Origin: an uncultured Flavobacteriales bacterium | Lineage (GTDB): Bacteria > Bacteroidota > Bacteroidia > Flavobacteriales > Crocinitomicaceae | NCBI GenBank assembly: GCA_946479125.1 | Contig: CAMLET010000165.1 | Location: 1 to 7,067 of the forward strand | Direction of reading: 5' to 3' | DNA: 7,067 nucleotides | In this document: positions 1 through 6,675 of the stretch, in pieces | Numbering within the stretch: position 1 is the stretch's first letter | Layout: each line of letters opens with the position of its first letter | The notes under the pieces: generated by a model | Database searches by the model: none | What the model was told of the DNA's origin: nothing | What the model saw: the letters and a program-made list of their open reading frames with translations, nothing else | Position numbers and translations under genes: made by a program

Positions 1-1950
1 GAAGCAATGCATTCCGCTTTCCTTTACCATGGAATTCAGCATGGAATGGATATGGGAATCGTGAATCCTTCCATGTTGGAGGTTTATGACGATATCAATA
101 AGGAACTTCTTGAACGCGTTGAAGACGTTTTGCTGAATAGAAGAGATGACGCAACTGAGCGATTACTTGATTTTGCTGAAAGTTTCAAAGGCGAAGGCGG
201 AAAAAAGAAAGAAGCAGATCTTGAATGGAGAAAAAATCCGGTAAACGAGCGTTTGGCTCATGCATTGGTAAAAGGAATTGTGGACTATATTGATGAAGAT
301 GTTGAGGAATGTCGTCACCAGTTTCCAAGGCCAATTATGGTTATTGAAGGTCCGTTAATGGACGGAATGAACATTGTTGGAGATCTTTTCGGAAGTGGAA
401 AAATGTTCCTGCCACAGGTAGTGAAATCAGCACGTGTGATGAAAAAAGCAGTGGCTTATCTACTTCCATTCATTGATGCTGAAAAAGATGGAGTTTCATC
501 TTCTGCAGGTAAAGTTATTATGGCAACAGTGAAAGGTGATGTTCACGATATTGGTAAAAATATTGTTGGGGTTGTACTCAGCTGTAATAATTACGAAATA
601 GTTGATCTTGGAGTGATGGTTTCTGCAGAAAAGATCATTCAGGCCGCAATTGATGAAAAAGCAGATGTCATTGGTTTGAGCGGATTGATTACACCTTCTT
701 TAGACGAAATGGTTTACGTTGCTAAAGAAATGGAAAGAGCGAATCTAGAAATTCCTCTTTTGATTGGGGGTGCGACAACTTCTAAAGTTCACACTGCCGT
801 TAAAATCGAACAGAATTATACGAAAGGTCAAACCGTTCACGTATTGGATGCCTCAAGATCGGTAACAGTTGTTGAGCAATTGTTGGGTCATAAAAAAGAT
901 GCGTTTGTCAGCGATATCCAAGCTGATTATGCCCGTCTGCGTGAGCATCATGAAAAACACAGAGGCGCAAAACAGCTTTTAAGTTATGAAGATGCACTAA
1001 AAAATAAAGTGGTTTTAGACTTCAACAGCGAAACGGTTTACACTCCAAATGTAGGTGGAAAACAATACATTCTTGACCAAGACTTAGCTGAATTGGTTGA
1101 TTACATTGACTGGACACCATTCTTCCAAACTTGGGAATTACATGGAAAATATCCTAGAATTCTAACCGATGAAGTTGTAGGAGTTGAGGCAACACAATTG
1201 TTCAACGACGCTCAGGAAATGTTGAAGAAGATCATTTCAGAAAAATGGTTAACCGCTAAAGCCGCATTCGGTGTTTTCCCTGCAAATAGTGTTGATGATG
1301 ATATTGAGATCTATTCTGATGAAACCAGAAGTGAGGTTCTTTTTGTTCAACATGCACTTCGTCAACAAACCAAGAAAGCAGCTGGACAACCCAATTTGTC
1401 ACTTGCAGATTTTATTGCTCCAAAATCGAGTGGTGTTAAGGATTACGTTGGAGCGTTTGTGGTAACAGCCGGTCATGGAATTGACGAACATGTAACACGT
1501 TTTGAAAATGATCATGACGATTACAATTCAATTTTACTAAAAGCACTTGCAGACAGACTTGCTGAAGCCTTCGCTGAATTCCTGCATGCAAAAGTTCGAA
1601 AAGAAACTTGGGGTTATGCAGCAAATGAAACTTTAGATAACGATAAACTGATCTCAGAGGAATATCAGGGAATTCGTCCTGCACCTGGTTATCCAGCTTG
1701 TCCGGACCATACGGAAAAACCTGCGCTTTTCGAATTGTTGAACGCAACCGAAATTACAGGTGTAAGTTTAACTGAAAGTTTGGCCATGTTACCTACAGCA
1801 TCCGTTTCCGGTTGGTACTTCTCGCACCCTCATAGCAAATATTTTGGATTAGGCAAAATCACTAAGGATCAAGTAATTGACATATCAAATCGCAAGAAAA
1901 CAGAGTTAGATCAAATGGAACGTTGGCTGGGAAGCAACCTTGCTTATTAA
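1..1950 (+). CDS. metH: Cobalamin-dependent methionine synthase MetH, C-terminal part (5' end outside window)
   Basis: MetH transfers a methyl group from 5-methyltetrahydrofolate through cobalamin to homocysteine, making methionine in the cytoplasm. The frame is open from base 1, so the ATG at 7 is internal. The 649 visible residues match, from memory, roughly the second half of the ~1230-residue E. coli enzyme. In order: the tail of the pterin domain ([20 protein letters not shown]), the helical cap ([22 protein letters not shown], about nt 220-480), the B12 domain with DxHxxG at 538-555 (axial His codon 544-546), [11 protein letters not shown], and GGATTS at 766-783. Last is the AdoMet-binding reactivation domain (about 985-1947), with the RxxxGY motif at 1675-1692 and [11 protein letters not shown] near the end. 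The homocysteine/zinc domain is not visible; in many Bacteroidota it is a separate gene, so I cannot say whether this protein is full-length or split. No metF follows on this strand, although metF often sits there in relatives (recalled, not checked). No frameshift is seen. Confidence 0.97.
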   Translation, partial: EAMHSAFLYHGIQHGMDMGIVNPSMLEVYDDINKELLERVEDVLLNRRDDATERLLDFAESFKGEGGKKKEADLEWRKNPVNERLAHALVKGIVDYIDEDVEECRHQFPRPIMVIEGPLMDGMNIVGDLFGSGKMFLPQVVKSARVMKKAVAYLLPFIDAEKDGVSSSAGKVIMATVKGDVHDIGKNIVGVVLSCNNYEIVDLGVMVSAEKIIQAAIDEKADVIGLSGLITPSLDEMVYVAKEMERANLEIPLLIGGATTSKVHTAVKIEQNYTKGQTVHVLDASRSVTVVEQLLGHKKDAFVSDIQADYARLREHHEKHRGAKQLLSYEDALKNKVVLDFNSETVYTPNVGGKQYILDQDLAELVDYIDWTPFFQTWELHGKYPRILTDEVVGVEATQLFNDAQEMLKKIISEKWLTAKAAFGVFPANSVDDDIEIYSDETRSEVLFVQHALRQQTKKAAGQPNLSLADFIAPKSSGVKDYVGAFVVTAGHGIDEHVTRFENDHDDYNSILLKALADRLAEAFAEFLHAKVRKETWGYAANETLDNDKLISEEYQGIRPAPGYPACPDHTEKPALFELLNATEITGVSLTESLAMLPTASVSGWYFSHPHSKYFGLGKITKDQVIDISNRKKTELDQMERWLGSNLAY

Positions 1951-1994
1951 AATTTCGTCTTTACATTCGGTAAAACTGTTATTTATTTAACTTA

Positions 1995-2044
1995 TTTACG
2001 CATAATAATTTTCTTTTATACAAAAGAGCTTTCATATGCGTGAA
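1995..2044. repeat. Inverted repeat upstream of the PKD-protein gene
   Basis: ACGCATA at 1998-2004 is the exact reverse complement of TATGCGT at 2035-2041. With one G-T wobble the arms extend to 1995-2004 and 2035-2044. The 30-nt spacer is AT-rich. The right arm ends 4 nt before the candidate -7 box at 2049, so it could be an operator or a transcript structure. It has no long U-run directly after it, so it is not a convincing metH terminator. AT-rich intergenic DNA yields such repeats by chance, so the role is unknown. Confidence 0.4.
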
Positions 2045-2048
2045 ATTT

Positions 2049-2056
2049 TATCTTTA
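2049..2056 (+). promoter_or_regulatory. Candidate Bacteroidota -7 box for the PKD-protein gene
   Basis: TATCTTTA matches the Bacteroidota -7 consensus TAnnTTTG in five of six fixed positions. A start site about 7 nt downstream would leave a leader of roughly 20 nt before the ATG at 2085. The best -33 candidate is TTTC at 2030-2033, only 15 nt upstream, which is short of the usual spacing. No Shine-Dalgarno sequence precedes the ATG (the bases are CAATTGCCCCAACT), which is normal in this phylum. The 134-nt gap and lack of functional relation to metH suggest separate transcription. Confidence 0.35.
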
Positions 2057-2084
2057 CATACTGAACTAAACAATTGCCCCAACT

Positions 2085-5000
2085 ATGAAGGTAATCTACG
2101 CCCTGTTAATAACGACTTGCCTCGCAGCAATCGCTTACGGACAAACGCCACCTACATCCAATTTCACTGCTACGCCAACAACGGTTTGCTTAGGGCTTCC
2201 CGTAACATTCAATAGTACTTCAACACAAGGTACTGCTGCGATTACAAGTTATGCATATGACTTTGGAGACGGAAACAGCGCAACTACAGCAAATGCTACC
2301 CATGTATATTCCTCACCTGGAACCTATACGGTAATCTTAACCGTTCAGGCATCCAACGGACAAGCAGATGCCGAGGTGAAAACAAATTTCATTACAGTTA
2401 ATCCTGCTCCTACTTCTTCATTCAGCGCAACGACGAATGGTTGTTCACTTCCAGTTGGAGTTACATTTAACAACACTTCTTCCGGAGGAACGTCTTACTC
2501 GTGGAATTTCGGTAATAGTCAAACATCAACAGCGCAGAACCCACCAACTCAGAATTACTCTACGGCGGGAACTTACAATGTAACTTTAATTACAACCAAC
2601 TCATTTGGATGTAAGGATACCTTGATTCAACCTATCGTAGTTTCAAACTTCCAGGCTGGCATTATTGCTCCTGCAACCGCATGTGCGAACACACCAGTCA
2701 ACATTCAGGATGGTTCTACAATTGGAGCAAATGCATGGAACTGGACATTTACGGGAGCTACATCACCAAGTTCAAGTAGTCAAAACAATAGTGTTACCTG
2801 GTCAACTCCCGGAACATATAACATCAGTCTTTCATCTCAAAATACAGGAAGTGGTTGTTCCGGTAATGCTTCTCAGCAAATCACCATTCTTCCGCTGCCG
2901 GTTCCTTCGTTTACAAATAATCCAACTACAGGTTGTGCTCCGCTTCCCGTAACATTTACAAATACGAGTGGAGCTGGAACATTTGTTTGGAACTTCGGTG
3001 ACGGATCTCCGAATTTCACTGGACAAAATCCACCAGTACACAACTACACAACAAACGGTTCTTATACGGTAACGCTTACTATGACGAACGCAAATGGTTG
3101 TGTCGGTACGTTCTCTACAGTTGCTGTAAACATGGTTGCTCCGGCTGCTGGTTTCACAAGTGATGTTGTAGATGGTTGTGATCCGCTTTCAGTACAATTC
3201 AGTGATGCATCAAGTGGATCAGGTCAAACCATTAACTCATGGACGTGGATCTTTGGTGATGGATCGCCGAACTTTAACGGTCAAAATCCTCCTGTTCATG
3301 TTTACAATCTAGGTGTTTACGATGTTACGTTGGTTGTTTCAACAACTCAAGGATGTGTTGACACGATTACAATTGATGAATACATTGAAGTAGGGCATAT
3401 TGATTTAGTTGATTTCGATATCGATGCATCTCCACAATGTGCTAAAACGAATATCGATTTCACGAATCAAAGTGTAATTCTTGCACCACATGATCCTGCG
3501 GATGTAACATATGACTGGGATTTTGGTGACGGAGGAAGTTCTACTCAGGAAAATCCAGGGTATTCATATCCAAACGATACCGGTTATTTTGATGTTAGTT
3601 TAATCGTTACTTGGCGCGGATGTAAAGACACATTGATTCAAACGGATGCTGTTTACATTAAAGCACCGATTTCAAATTTCCAACCAGCTCAAACGCTTTA
3701 CTGTAATCCCGCTTCATTCCCTGTGAATGTTCCTGTAACAGATAATTCGATCATTGGAAAATTAACAGACGACTGTTCGATGATCTGGCGTTGGGGAGAT
3801 GGATCAACTACGAATTTTGATGATCCTGACTTTGATGATGCGGACAAAGGATCAACCAGTCATAATTACAATGCCTACGGCTCGTATATTATTAAGCAGG
3901 TTATTTATAATACTACTACTGGTTGTTCGGATAGTACAACGCAAACGGTACACATTTCTCAAACAATTGCAGGCATTTCTCCTCCAACGAACGACTCTGT
4001 TTGTGTTGGAAGTACTTTTGCACTAGACGATAACTCTACTTCATCGCATTCATTCGGAACGTATTCATGGAATATGGGGAATGGTCAAACAGTTACTGGT
4101 TCAAATCCATCTTACGCTTACCCAAGTTTTGGAACATTTACCATTACGCTTACAGCAACAAATTCTGTAGGTTGTGCGGATGATGCCACGTTTGCTCCAA
4201 TGATCGCTCTGGCGAATCCTCAGGCAGCTTTAAGTGCCAATGACGCTGTTGGCTGCGCACCGCATTTGGTAACCTTCACTAATAACTCAGCATTACAAAA
4301 CAATGGTGTTCCGTTAGAATCTTTTGTGTTCACATTCTCAGATAACAATTCTACTCAAAACACAAGCAACGTTGCTACAACTGTGCAGCATACATTCAAT
4401 ACTGAAGGATCATTTACGGTTACACTTGTTGCTACGGATGAATTTGGTTGCGTGTCAGCACCCGCAAATACGGTTATCACAATTACAAAACCTGTCGCTA
4501 ATTTTACTGTAGATGCAGTAGTTTGTGAATTAGAAAACTTCGTAGTGTCCAATACTTCAAGCGGTGTTGCTCCTATGACCTACCAATGGTTTATTGACGG
4601 AGCGCAAGTTTCAACAAGTCAGGATTATCCAAGTTCACACAACGAACCTTCGAGTAATACAGTTTCAAACTGGACACATAACTATCAATTGATCACAACA
4701 GATGCAAATGGATGTAAAGATACCGTTGTTCTGCCTGTTGTAGTTTCAACTCCGGTAGCAATTATTGATTACGAGTTAGACGGAGCGGCAACAAATGCAA
4801 ATGGAGATTTCCTTTGTCCACCAGTATTTGCAGATTTCACTGACGAATCATTGACACTTGGAAATATCACAGGATATTCATGGGTATTTGGAGATGGAAA
4901 AACTTCGGTTCTTACAAATCCAAGCAACACATACGTATTCCCTGGAACATATAGTGTTACTATGTCAATCACGGATGAGTACGGTTGTACTTCGGATACA

Positions 5001-5822
5001 ACATTGGTTGACTACTTAACCATTTTTGGTCCAACCGCTAACCCAAGTTGGGTTCAGGATCCTACAGTTTGTGGTCAGTTAGTAGACTTTACAATTGGAG
5101 CCAACACGAACGTTACAGACATAGTCTGGAGCATGGGAGACGGCGTTACAGTAAATGACAGTACTGACTTTACATATGGTTATTTAGATGTAACAACTTA
5201 CAATCCTACTGTAACTGTTTATGACGACAACGGATGTCAGGTTATTTATCCTTTGAATCCAATCACCATTCCTGATAATGGATTGAATGCTTACTTTGGA
5301 ATTGCTCCAAATCCATCAGACTTAGGAGATGTAGTTGTTTTTGACGATATGTCAACTGCTAATGTTCCTATTATTTCATGGACATGGGATTTGGTAAACA
5401 TTGATCCTTTCACCCAAAACAACGGAAGTTCTGTTTCCAATGTTTACGTAACACCTGGTGATTTCGTTATTACATTACTTATCCAGGATGCCAACGGATG
5501 TTTCGACAGCTACAAAAGCACCCTTCATGTGAATGGTGAGTTCTCAATGCCGAACGTAATTACTGCTGATGGTGATGGAGTTAACGATGTTTTTGAATTT
5601 AAGTATCCGATCTTTGAAAAATTCGATATCATCATTGTTGACCGTTGGGGAAGTGTGGTACAAGAAGGAAAAAACATGACCGGAAAAGTATTTTGGGATG
5701 GTCGTAATAAAGGTGATGAACTCGTAAACGATGGCGTTTATCACTACATCCTTGACGCTGTTTTAACAGATGGAACACCATTGCATAAAAATGGATTCCT
5801 CCATGTATACGCTAAAAGATAA
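2085..5822 (+). CDS. Secreted multi-PKD-repeat protein with C-terminal gliding-motility/T9SS type B sorting domain
   Basis: A 1245-residue exported protein. Residues 1-19 form a signal peptide (basic K2, hydrophobic core, A-Y-G before Q20). Cleavage before Gln fits the known Bacteroidota Q-rule, in which the new N-terminus becomes pyroglutamate. Residues 21-1151 hold about 13 PKD/Ig-like beta-sandwich repeats of 80-99 residues. Clear core motifs are YDFGDG at 58, WNFGDG at 302, WIFGDG at 388, WDFGDG at 478, WRWGDG at 568, WVFGDG at 933 and WSMGDG at 1015. Repeats 3, 9, 10 and 13 are degenerate. Residues 1152-1245 resemble the CHU_C/TIGR04131 type B sorting domain: MPNVITADGDGVNDVF, then DRWG at 1186, FWDG at 1203 and NDGVYHYIL at 1215. 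The family is exported through the type IX system and released or held at the surface. No enzymatic domain is seen, so adhesion or matrix scaffolding is inferred from PKD arrays in general. The ligand is unknown. Start: the only ATG giving a signal peptide. It is flanked by its own candidate promoter and a terminator, so it is probably monocistronic. Confidence 0.93.
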   Translation: MKVIYALLITTCLAAIAYGQTPPTSNFTATPTTVCLGLPVTFNSTSTQGTAAITSYAYDFGDGNSATTANATHVYSSPGTYTVILTVQASNGQADAEVKTNFITVNPAPTSSFSATTNGCSLPVGVTFNNTSSGGTSYSWNFGNSQTSTAQNPPTQNYSTAGTYNVTLITTNSFGCKDTLIQPIVVSNFQAGIIAPATACANTPVNIQDGSTIGANAWNWTFTGATSPSSSSQNNSVTWSTPGTYNISLSSQNTGSGCSGNASQQITILPLPVPSFTNNPTTGCAPLPVTFTNTSGAGTFVWNFGDGSPNFTGQNPPVHNYTTNGSYTVTLTMTNANGCVGTFSTVAVNMVAPAAGFTSDVVDGCDPLSVQFSDASSGSGQTINSWTWIFGDGSPNFNGQNPPVHVYNLGVYDVTLVVSTTQGCVDTITIDEYIEVGHIDLVDFDIDASPQCAKTNIDFTNQSVILAPHDPADVTYDWDFGDGGSSTQENPGYSYPNDTGYFDVSLIVTWRGCKDTLIQTDAVYIKAPISNFQPAQTLYCNPASFPVNVPVTDNSIIGKLTDDCSMIWRWGDGSTTNFDDPDFDDADKGSTSHNYNAYGSYIIKQVIYNTTTGCSDSTTQTVHISQTIAGISPPTNDSVCVGSTFALDDNSTSSHSFGTYSWNMGNGQTVTGSNPSYAYPSFGTFTITLTATNSVGCADDATFAPMIALANPQAALSANDAVGCAPHLVTFTNNSALQNNGVPLESFVFTFSDNNSTQNTSNVATTVQHTFNTEGSFTVTLVATDEFGCVSAPANTVITITKPVANFTVDAVVCELENFVVSNTSSGVAPMTYQWFIDGAQVSTSQDYPSSHNEPSSNTVSNWTHNYQLITTDANGCKDTVVLPVVVSTPVAIIDYELDGAATNANGDFLCPPVFADFTDESLTLGNITGYSWVFGDGKTSVLTNPSNTYVFPGTYSVTMSITDEYGCTSDTTLVDYLTIFGPTANPSWVQDPTVCGQLVDFTIGANTNVTDIVWSMGDGVTVNDSTDFTYGYLDVTTYNPTVTVYDDNGCQVIYPLNPITIPDNGLNAYFGIAPNPSDLGDVVVFDDMSTANVPIISWTWDLVNIDPFTQNNGSSVSNVYVTPGDFVITLLIQDANGCFDSYKSTLHVNGEFSMPNVITADGDGVNDVFEFKYPIFEKFDIIIVDRWGSVVQEGKNMTGKVFWDGRNKGDELVNDGVYHYILDAVLTDGTPLHKNGFLHVYAKR
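2145..5537 (+). repeat. Array of about 13 PKD/Ig-like protein repeats
   Basis: Approximate repeat bounds read from the translation: 2145-2405, 2406-2648, 2649-2900, 2901-3140, 3141-3404, 3405-3668, 3669-3965, 3966-4217, 4218-4493, 4494-4754, 4755-5033, 5034-5282 and 5283-5537. A typical unit opens with F-x-x-x-x-x-x-C-x-P-x-x-V-x-F-x-N-x-S, has a W-x-F-G-D-G core, then Y-x-x-x-G-x-Y-x-V-x-L, and closes with an x-G-C-x-D turn. Units 2-12 each carry one Cys near the start and one in the closing turn. Units 4 and 5 share an almost identical SPNFxGQNPPVH segment. At DNA level the repeats have diverged strongly at third positions, so this is an old array, not a recent tandem expansion. Borders are my estimates to within several residues. 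Confidence 0.85.
5538..5819 (+). other. CHU_C-like T9SS type B sorting domain (protein residues 1152-1245)
   Basis: This 94-residue segment follows the last PKD unit and contains no Cys. It keeps the family's landmarks: an opening P-N-V-I-T, a D-G-D-G-x-N-D acidic loop (1162-1168), an R-W-G turn at 1187-1189, W-D-G at 1204-1206, and D-G-V-Y-x-Y close to the end. In the common form the loop reads TPNGDGIND; here it is TADGDGVND, which adds an acidic side chain. Known members direct cargo across the outer membrane through the type IX secretion machinery. The matching secretion genes are not in the window. Confidence 0.85.
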
Positions 5823-5838
5823 TCGAAAATAAAAAATG

Positions 5839-5866
5839 AAAGCCTTCCAATCGGAGGGCTTTTTTT
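5839..5866 (+). terminator. Intrinsic terminator of the PKD-protein gene
   Basis: The arms AAAGCCTTCC (5839-5848) and GGAGGGCTTT (5853-5862) form a 10-bp stem with one G-T wobble and an AATC loop. A run of seven T covers 5860-5866. It begins 16 nt after the stop codon, the classic place for a Rho-independent terminator. The opposite strand has a T-rich tail after the stem too (interrupted by CA), so it might work weakly in both directions. Confidence 0.92.
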
Positions 5867-5890
5867 ATGTCTTATAGTGATTACGAAAGG

Positions 5891-5933
5891 TATAAAAACA
5901 CAAGAAGTGGTATCGGGCGACACCACTCCTTGT
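5891..5933 (-). terminator. Candidate minus-strand intrinsic terminator (long hairpin plus U-run)
   Basis: Positions 5900-5914 pair with 5919-5933 around a 4-nt loop (5915-5918). Thirteen of 15 positions are Watson-Crick. The other two, 5905/5928 and 5912/5921, are A-C on the plus strand, hence G-U wobbles in a minus-strand RNA. Only a minus-strand transcript therefore forms an unbroken 15-bp stem. On that strand the stem is followed by G then five T (5898-5894), while the plus strand has no T-run after it. The transcript it would end is unknown: a small RNA starting within 5934-6203, or read-through from the minus-strand gene beyond rnhA. Confidence 0.5.
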
Positions 5934-5997
5934 TAACCTAACCTAACCACTATTCACTGAATCACTGGCTGCATAGCAACCAGCACTCGGCACAAAA
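5891..5997 (-). ncRNA. Candidate structured minus-strand RNA (speculative)
   Basis: Read on the minus strand, this ~105-nt stretch gives a CTGG-T-TGC/GCA-G-CCAG hairpin (plus coordinates 5965-5983), a short ATTC/GAAT hairpin (5952-5962), three GGTTA pentamers, and the strong terminator-like hairpin at 5900-5933. A weak -7-like box, CACTTTTG on the minus strand, lies just upstream, but I find no good -33 box at proper spacing. I recognise no known RNA family. It could equally be the 3' end of a longer transcript or a dispersed palindromic element. Confidence 0.22.
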
Positions 5998-6068
5998 GTG
6001 AGAAAAAAGTCACAAATAACCTCGTAAATTCGAAAACATATTATTTTGAAACTATATTTTTATATTCA

Positions 6069-6133
6069 ACTAATTTTTTATTAGTCGTAAATATTTGGCT
6101 ATTAGTCGAAAGAAGATAAAGCTTGATATTAGT
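6069..6133. repeat. TATTAGTCG direct repeats and ACTAAT/ATTAGT inverted repeat upstream of rnhA
   Basis: TATTAGTCG occurs exactly at 6079-6087 and 6100-6108, 21 bp apart, which is two helical turns. A shorter copy, TATTAGT, is at 6127-6133. The first copy also forms a perfect 6-bp inverted repeat with ACTAAT at 6069-6074 across a T5 spacer. Repeats on one DNA face upstream of a gene suggest an operator, but no regulator is known and the DNA is AT-rich. Confidence 0.4.
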
Positions 6134-6192
6134 TTCCATGGTAAATAGCTTGGATTCCTAACCATAAAAACACGTGAATAATTAGAAAATCT

Positions 6193-6200
6193 TAACTTTG
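6193..6200 (+). promoter_or_regulatory. Candidate -7 box for rnhA, almost touching the start codon
   Basis: TAACTTTG is a perfect match to the Bacteroidota -7 consensus TAnnTTTG and ends 3 nt before the ATG at 6204. Transcription normally starts 5-8 nt after this box, which would place the first base at or just inside the ATG. No good -33 TTTG lies 17-23 nt upstream (the nearest is CGTG at 6172-6175), so the match might be chance. Confidence 0.4.
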
Positions 6201-6203
6201 AAT

Positions 6204-6671
6204 ATGTCCGATTATATTCACTTGTACACAGATGGTTCTTCAAGGGGAAATCCAGGTCCGGGAGGATACGGGATTGTGCTAAGATACAAAGATTATTACA
6301 AAGAACTGTCTACAGGGTACAGACTGACCACAAATAACCGAATGGAATTGCTGGCTGTAATTCACGGACTGCAGCAATTAAAAACCAATACGATTCCCGT
6401 TCGCGTCTTTTCAGATTCTAAATATGTAATTGACACGATTCAAAAAGGATGGCTGAACGGATGGCTTAAAACCAACTTTAAAGGAAAAAAGAACAAAGAC
6501 CTTTGGTTGGAGTACATTAATGCATCAAAAGGCTTAAAAGTGGAGTTCTTTTGGGTCAAAGGACACAATGGTCATCCGGAAAATGAGAAATGTGATGAAT
6601 TAGCCGTAAATGCCGCAACGGGCTCAGGCCTTCTTGTTGATCAGGGTTACGAAGCGGAACACGTAAAATAA
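6204..6671 (+). CDS. rnhA: Ribonuclease HI
   Basis: RNase HI cuts the RNA strand of RNA:DNA hybrids, removing R-loops and replication primers. The protein has 155 residues, the same length as the E. coli enzyme. All catalytic residues are present: D10 (YTDGS), E48 (NNRMEL), D71 (FSDSKYV), H121 (WVKGHNGHPENE) and D131 (KCDELA). The basic protrusion is kept (WLNGWLKTNFKGKKNKDLW, residues 83-101), and there is no extra N-terminal hybrid-binding domain. I chose ATG at 6204 because it puts D10 exactly at the family position. An in-frame TTG at 6198 would add two residues, but it is part of the -7 box TAACTTTG. No Shine-Dalgarno is seen. The stop codon lies 4 nt from that of the convergent gene on the minus strand, leaving no room for a terminator between them. 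Confidence 0.97.
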   Translation: MSDYIHLYTDGSSRGNPGPGGYGIVLRYKDYYKELSTGYRLTTNNRMELLAVIHGLQQLKTNTIPVRVFSDSKYVIDTIQKGWLNGWLKTNFKGKKNKDLWLEYINASKGLKVEFFWVKGHNGHPENEKCDELAVNAATGSGLLVDQGYEAEHVK

Positions 6672-6675
6672 GTCA

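Larger units (their letters stand above)
5867..6203. other. Gene-free stretch between the terminator and rnhA, rich in small repeats
   Basis: No convincing protein gene lies here. Only short frames occur, such as 24 codons at 5867-5941 and 7 codons at 6138, neither with coding character. The left part (5891-5990) has higher GC than the rest and holds two hairpins that pair better on the minus strand, plus three TAACC pentamers (5934-5948), a perfect ATTCA/TGAAT palindrome at 5952-5962, and a doubled CACTG (5955, 5963). The right part (6014-6203) is very AT-rich and holds the TATTAGTCG repeats and candidate promoters for rnhA. One weak promoter reading is TTTG at 6045-6048 with TAATTTTT at 6071-6078, spaced 22 nt. 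Confidence 0.6.

Noticed and set aside
1436..1747. 103-codon minus-strand frame inside metH
   Set aside because: It lies fully within well-conserved metH sequence and its translation has no recognisable protein character; a shadow of the real frame.
1951..2084. Intrinsic terminator for metH
   Set aside because: No GC-rich stem followed by a T-run is present; the only inverted repeat has a 30-nt spacer and no adjacent U-tract.
2145..5537. CRISPR array or recent tandem DNA duplication
   Set aside because: The repetition is at protein level only. Nucleotide copies are strongly diverged and there are no fixed repeats separated by unique spacers.
2665..5744. Several 60-95-codon frames on both strands inside the PKD gene
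   Set aside because: All overlap a continuous, clearly coding repeat array and arise from its biased composition.
5744..5926. 60-codon minus-strand frame over the 3' end of the PKD gene
   Set aside because: It crosses the sorting-domain codons and the intrinsic terminator, with no start signal or family resemblance.
5867..5941. 24-codon frame right after the terminator
   Set aside because: It begins directly after the T-run with no ribosome-binding context, overlaps the minus-strand hairpin, and resembles no known peptide.
5998..6013. GTGA/TCAC hairpin around a poly-A spacer
   Set aside because: The stem is only 4 bp with an 8-nt loop; too weak to separate from chance in this AT-rich stretch.
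6198..6203. TTG at 6198 as the rnhA start
   Set aside because: It adds two residues, shifts the catalytic Asp off its usual position 10, and overlaps a perfect -7 box. ATG at 6204 fits better.
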